Positions 61,296-64,000 of a stretch of DNA of 64,000 nucleotides are shown piece after piece. Each line of letters starts with the position of its first letter. Position 1 is the first letter of the stretch. Origin of the DNA: Fontibacillus phaseoli (GTDB lineage: Bacteria; Bacillota; Bacilli; Paenibacillales; Paenibacillaceae); NCBI RefSeq assembly GCF_003337355.1, contig NZ_QPJW01000001.1, positions 744,001 through 808,000 of the forward strand. Direction: 5' to 3'. The position numbers and the translations under genes were made by a program. The notes beneath the pieces were generated by a model, which saw only the letters and a list, made by a program, of their open reading frames with translations, was not told the DNA's origin and made no database searches.

Positions 61296-61881
61296 GGGAT
61301 TGCTGTTCCTCGCGGGGGAGGAGGGAATCAGCCCGAAGCAGCTGGCGGAAGTAACCGAGCAGAGACAAGATTTAATTACCGATGCGCTGCTCGACATGAA
61401 GAACTCTTTCGAACGGGAGGGACGAGGGCTGCAAATTGTTCAAATTGCAGGGAATTACCAGCTTGCAACACTACCGCAGCATGCCCCTTATTTCGAGAAG
61501 CTGGCCTATTCGCCTTCCCGTTCCACCTTGTCCCAAGCAGCACTCGAGACACTTTCCATTATCGCTTACCGGCAGCCGATTACCCGCATTGAGGTGGAAG
61601 AGATTCGCGGGGTTAAATCGGAACGGGCGATTCATACGCTGGTCAACAAGGATCTCATTGAAGAAGTTGGCCGGGCAGAGGCGATCGGCCGCCCTATACT
61701 ATACGGAACGACCAAAGCATTTCTGGACTATTTCGGTTTGGCCCATCTGAAGGACTTGCCGGATTTAGCTCATTTCGAAAACGCGGAGCATCTGGAGGAA
61801 GAGACGCAGTTGTTGTTTCAGAAACTGGAGGAGCAGCAACTCACCTTTGATGATGTGGGCAAGACAGAACGGGAAGAATGA
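61264..61881 (+). CDS. scpB: Segregation and condensation protein ScpB
   Basis: A 205-residue winged-helix partner of ScpA; IEGLLFLAGEEGISPKQLAEV at the N terminus and LETLSIIAYRQPITRIEVEEIRG in the middle are typical. It forms a dimer on ScpA. The ATG at 61264 has GGAAAGG; the stop is followed by a short gap with a hairpin. Confidence 0.95.
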   Translation: MKYQELKSIIEGLLFLAGEEGISPKQLAEVTEQRQDLITDALLDMKNSFEREGRGLQIVQIAGNYQLATLPQHAPYFEKLAYSPSRSTLSQAALETLSIIAYRQPITRIEVEEIRGVKSERAIHTLVNKDLIEEVGRAEAIGRPILYGTTKAFLDYFGLAHLKDLPDLAHFENAEHLEEETQLLFQKLEEQQLTFDDVGKTEREE

Positions 61882-61947
61882 CTTTAGGCTGAAATAATCG
61901 GCCGCATTAAATTAAAGCATAAATTTGTGCAATTGGATCATAAGCAG

Positions 61948-61972
61948 CCACCCTTTGAGGGTGGTTTTTTTG
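61948..61972 (+). terminator. Terminator after scpB
   Basis: CCACCC (61948-61953) and GGGTGG (61959-61964) around a TTTGA loop, followed by at least six T. Confidence 0.85.
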
Positions 61973-62114
61973 CATTCATAATTCAGTAATTTCCTGCTCA
62001 TGCACACTCTCCCGAACTGAAGAAATACGAAATGCCAAACTTGGAATTATTTAAAGGGGACCATGCCATACTATTTAGAGCTTGTCATCTGAAAATAGCA
62101 TGGAGGGCGCTCCC

Positions 62115-62810
62115 GTGTGGATTTGGCTCGGAGTTATCCTGGTCCTGTTGTTGCTGATACTCTTGTTGATACTGTTGTTGATTTTGTTTTCCAAAATCAG
62201 AATTGAATTAAAGGCCAAAAAGGAAAATAAGGATGAAATGATTTTGATCGATGTATCGCTATTATTTGGGCTGTTTACGTTTCATTATCGTATTCCCGCG
62301 CTCGGGCTGGACAATCTTCATAAGGGTTTGTGGGTCGAGAACGATCGTGTCGATAATTTTCTCAAAACGCACACATCAGCCGAGCAACAGGAAATTGATA
62401 AGGACAAAGTAAATCACTGGGCGGACCAATTTCGTAATATATTACAGGCTACTGCCGGGCTGAAAAAATGGGCAAAAGCGACGCTTCGCCGAGTGTCTTT
62501 TCTTAGTTTGGAGTGGTCGACGAACATTGGACTTACGGACGCTGCGCATACGGCTACGCTTACCGGGGCATTATGGGGATTAAAGACAACGCTAATCGGG
62601 TGGCTTTCCTATCATATCTCCCTGCGTCAGCGTCCTAAGTTATTTGTCGTTCCCGTGTTCGGAAGTCCTCCGTTATTTTCCACGGAACTGAACTGCATAG
62701 CTGAAATTCGCTGCGGATATGCTATATATGCTGGACTGGTACTCATAGTTCGCGTGTTAAAAGTGAAAGGAGGAGTGAAAAAGTGGTTGAGCATCCTATT
62801 CAAGGGCTAA
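62115..62810 (+). CDS. ytfI: DUF2953 family membrane protein (YtfI)
   Basis: A 231-residue protein with a very hydrophobic Leu/Ile-rich N-terminal helix (about residues 2-25) and a soluble domain that matches DUF2953, with the run SLEWSTNIGLTDAAHTATLTGALWG near residue 145. Another hydrophobic segment lies near 205-220. It is usually upstream of the spore gene ytfJ and is thought to be sporulation related. The GTG at 62115 has GGAGG; upstream codons are not supported. It overlaps ytfJ by 28 bases. Confidence 0.83.
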   Translation: MWIWLGVILVLLLLILLLILLLILFSKIRIELKAKKENKDEMILIDVSLLFGLFTFHYRIPALGLDNLHKGLWVENDRVDNFLKTHTSAEQQEIDKDKVNHWADQFRNILQATAGLKKWAKATLRRVSFLSLEWSTNIGLTDAAHTATLTGALWGLKTTLIGWLSYHISLRQRPKLFVVPVFGSPPLFSTELNCIAEIRCGYAIYAGLVLIVRVLKVKGGVKKWLSILFKG

Positions 62811-63271
62811 TGAAAACGGCAATGGAAAACATCAAGGACATGGTCGACGTGAATACGATCGTAGGCGAACCGGTCGAAACGCCGGATGGCAGTGTGATTC
62901 TCCCGATCAGCCGCGTCGGCTTCGGATTTGCGGCCGGAGGTAGCGACTTCAACATTGATGATAAATCGGAGAAAAGCGGAACATCGTCCGAGGCAGGCAA
63001 GTCAAGACCGTTTGGCGGCGGCAGCGGCGGCGGCGTTTCGATCAATCCGATCGCTTTCCTGGTGGTGGGTAAGCAGGGAGTTCATATCGTACCATTGGAT
63101 AATCAAACCCATCTGATGGAAAAAATTATCGATTCCGTTCCGATGGTGATCGATAAAATCCAGTCGATGATCCCCGCTAACGGTGAAGAACATCCTGCTG
63201 AAAGTTCAGGGTCACCGATCCATCCGGAAGCGGTTATTCCCCCGGGAGCTACTACCCAGACCTATGTTTAA
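62783..63271 (+). CDS. ytfJ: GerW family sporulation protein YtfJ
   Basis: A 162-residue protein of the YtfJ/GerW type, with VGEPVETPDGSVILPISRVGFGFAAGG (about residues 27-53), a Gly/Ser-rich loop and SINPIAFLVV. It is a spore protein needed for germination in some Bacilli. The GTG start at 62783 has AAGGAGGAG. It lies between ytfI and dacB. Confidence 0.93.
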   Translation: MVEHPIQGLMKTAMENIKDMVDVNTIVGEPVETPDGSVILPISRVGFGFAAGGSDFNIDDKSEKSGTSSEAGKSRPFGGGSGGGVSINPIAFLVVGKQGVHIVPLDNQTHLMEKIIDSVPMVIDKIQSMIPANGEEHPAESSGSPIHPEAVIPPGATTQTYV

Positions 63272-63280
63272 AAAGCCGTT

Positions 63281-63311
63281 CCCTTCCGGAACCCCGGAAG
63301 GGTCTTTTTTT
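63281..63311 (+). terminator. Terminator after ytfJ
   Basis: CCCTTCCGG (63281-63289) and CCGGAAGGG (63294-63302), perfect, followed by T residues. Confidence 0.9.
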
Positions 63312-63420
63312 GACATATTACAAATGGGGGTTGGTTTTTTGAATGGAGCTTGGACATACTCCCGTGACCGGGAGCATATAGTATTTACTAGTTCGCACTA
63401 GCGAGAGTCGGAGGAAGAAG

Positions 63421-64000
63421 ATGATGAGAATTACAGCCAAGATAAGAACTGTAGGATTGTTGACGCTTAGCCTGTTGCTGGCGTTACCTATAACGACAGG
63501 AGCGAAGGAAGCGGCGCCGGAACCGCCGTCGACCCATGCGCAAGCTGCAGCGCTGATCGATGTTACATCGGGCCGGATTCTATATAGTTCCCACGGGGAC
63601 GAAGAGCTGCCGATTGCAAGCTTAACGAAAATTATGACCGCTATCGTTGCCATCGAACACGGGAAGACCGATGAGAAAGTGAAAGTTAGCCGTAATGCGT
63701 TCGGAAAAGAAGGCTCATCGATTTATCTTCATCTCGGCGAGGAGATGAGCCTTGAAAATATGTTGTACGGCCTGATGCTCCGGTCAGGAAATGATGCGGC
63801 GACCGCCATTGCGGAATATGTCGGAGGTTCGGAACAAGGTTTCGTCCATCTGATGAATGAAAAAGTGAAGCTGCTCGGTCTCGAGCATACCGCATTTCAA
63901 AACCCGCACGGGCTGGACGCCAAGGGGCATTATTCTTCCGCCAATGATTTGGCCAAGCTTACCGCCTATGCGCTTCACAATCCGCTATTCAAGGAAATTG
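63421..64000 (+). CDS. dacB: D-alanyl-D-alanine carboxypeptidase DacB, 5' part
   Basis: The gene runs off the right edge, so only about 193 residues are seen. A signal peptide (about 1-28), the active-site S67-L-T-K70, and SGN at residues 122-124 (RSGNDAAT) are clear, as is the N-P-H-G-L segment. It is a spore-cortex carboxypeptidase (PBP5* type) and usually precedes spmA-spmB. The ATG at 63421 has GGAGG at 63410-63414; 63424 is an alternative. Confidence 0.92.
   Translation, partial: MMRITAKIRTVGLLTLSLLLALPITTGAKEAAPEPPSTHAQAAALIDVTSGRILYSSHGDEELPIASLTKIMTAIVAIEHGKTDEKVKVSRNAFGKEGSSIYLHLGEEMSLENMLYGLMLRSGNDAATAIAEYVGGSEQGFVHLMNEKVKLLGLEHTAFQNPHGLDAKGHYSSANDLAKLTAYALHNPLFKEI

Noticed and set aside
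1-64000. CRISPR arrays, tRNA, rRNA, insertion sequences and prophage genes
   Set aside because: I looked for regular spaced repeats, tRNA-like cloverleafs, transposase motifs and phage structural genes and saw none in the window.

Overview
The window looks like a chromosomal stretch of an endospore-forming Firmicute of the Paenibacillus type. The evidence is moderate G+C, strong AAGGAGG-like ribosome binding sites, frequent GTG and TTG starts, and gene order that follows the Bacillus spoIIIA to dacF/rib region with Paenibacillus-like differences. No rRNA, tRNA, CRISPR array, prophage or insertion sequence was seen. Most genes are on the + strand in tightly packed operons.

Layout. 1-5.0 kb: spoIIIAA (3' end only) to spoIIIAH, the mother-cell half of the SpoIIIA-SpoIIQ channel. 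5.1-7.0 kb: accB-accC. 7.0-8.5 kb: an Asp23 / AmaP / DUF2273 envelope set. 8.6-15.5 kb: nusB-folD-xseA-xseB-ispA-dxs-tlyA. 15.5-18.4 kb: an uncharacterised membrane-anchored protein, ahrC and recN, behind a promoter whose spacer holds a perfect LexA-type SOS box. 18.6-21.1 kb: spoIVB and spo0A, the latter with a textbook sigma-H promoter and several 0A boxes. 21.1-23.5 kb: a metal-sensing ArsR repressor with a perfect palindromic operator, a His-rich CDF metal exporter, an ICMT-like membrane methyltransferase and a short coiled-coil protein. 23.7-29.8 kb: yqzF (minus), lpdV-bkdAA-bkdAB-bkdB and lipB. 29.8-35.1 kb: a 32-residue Prli42-like gene (minus), yqjE, a TPR-like protein (minus), a likely mciZ (minus), nudF-endoQ and spoIIM with a sigma-E promoter.

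35.2-41.0 kb is a lower-G+C accessory segment between conserved blocks. It holds a lipid/rRNA-methyltransferase-like protein, a two-component system, a broken GNAT gene, an RHH-like protein, an alpha/beta hydrolase, a small beta-rich Ena-like protein, an intact GNAT gene and a decayed lipoprotein gene. 41.1-46.6 kb: fur, yqzK, xerD, deoB, punA, pdp. 46.9-55.0 kb: dacF, spoIIAA-AB-sigF (sigma-H promoter), deoD, spoVAA-AB-AF (spoVAC/D/E absent here) and lysA. 55.2-56.2 kb: ppiB, a structured repeat and tlp. 56.3-60.4 kb: an FMN riboswitch and ribD-ribE-ribBA-ribH. 60.5-64 kb: scpA-scpB, ytfI, ytfJ and the 5' part of dacB.

Functionally the window links sporulation control (Spo0A, sigma-F and its regulators, SpoIVB, SpoIIIA, SpoIIM, SpoVA, MciZ, Tlp) with housekeeping metabolism (fatty acid, isoprenoid, riboflavin, lysine, nucleoside salvage, branched-chain keto acids). 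The observations most worth follow-up are the SOS-controlled unknown protein upstream of ahrC-recN, the two unusually small genes (prli42-like, mciZ), the Ena-like protein, the accessory segment with two decayed genes, and the structured repeat after ppiB. All calls come from reading the sequence; no database search was run.
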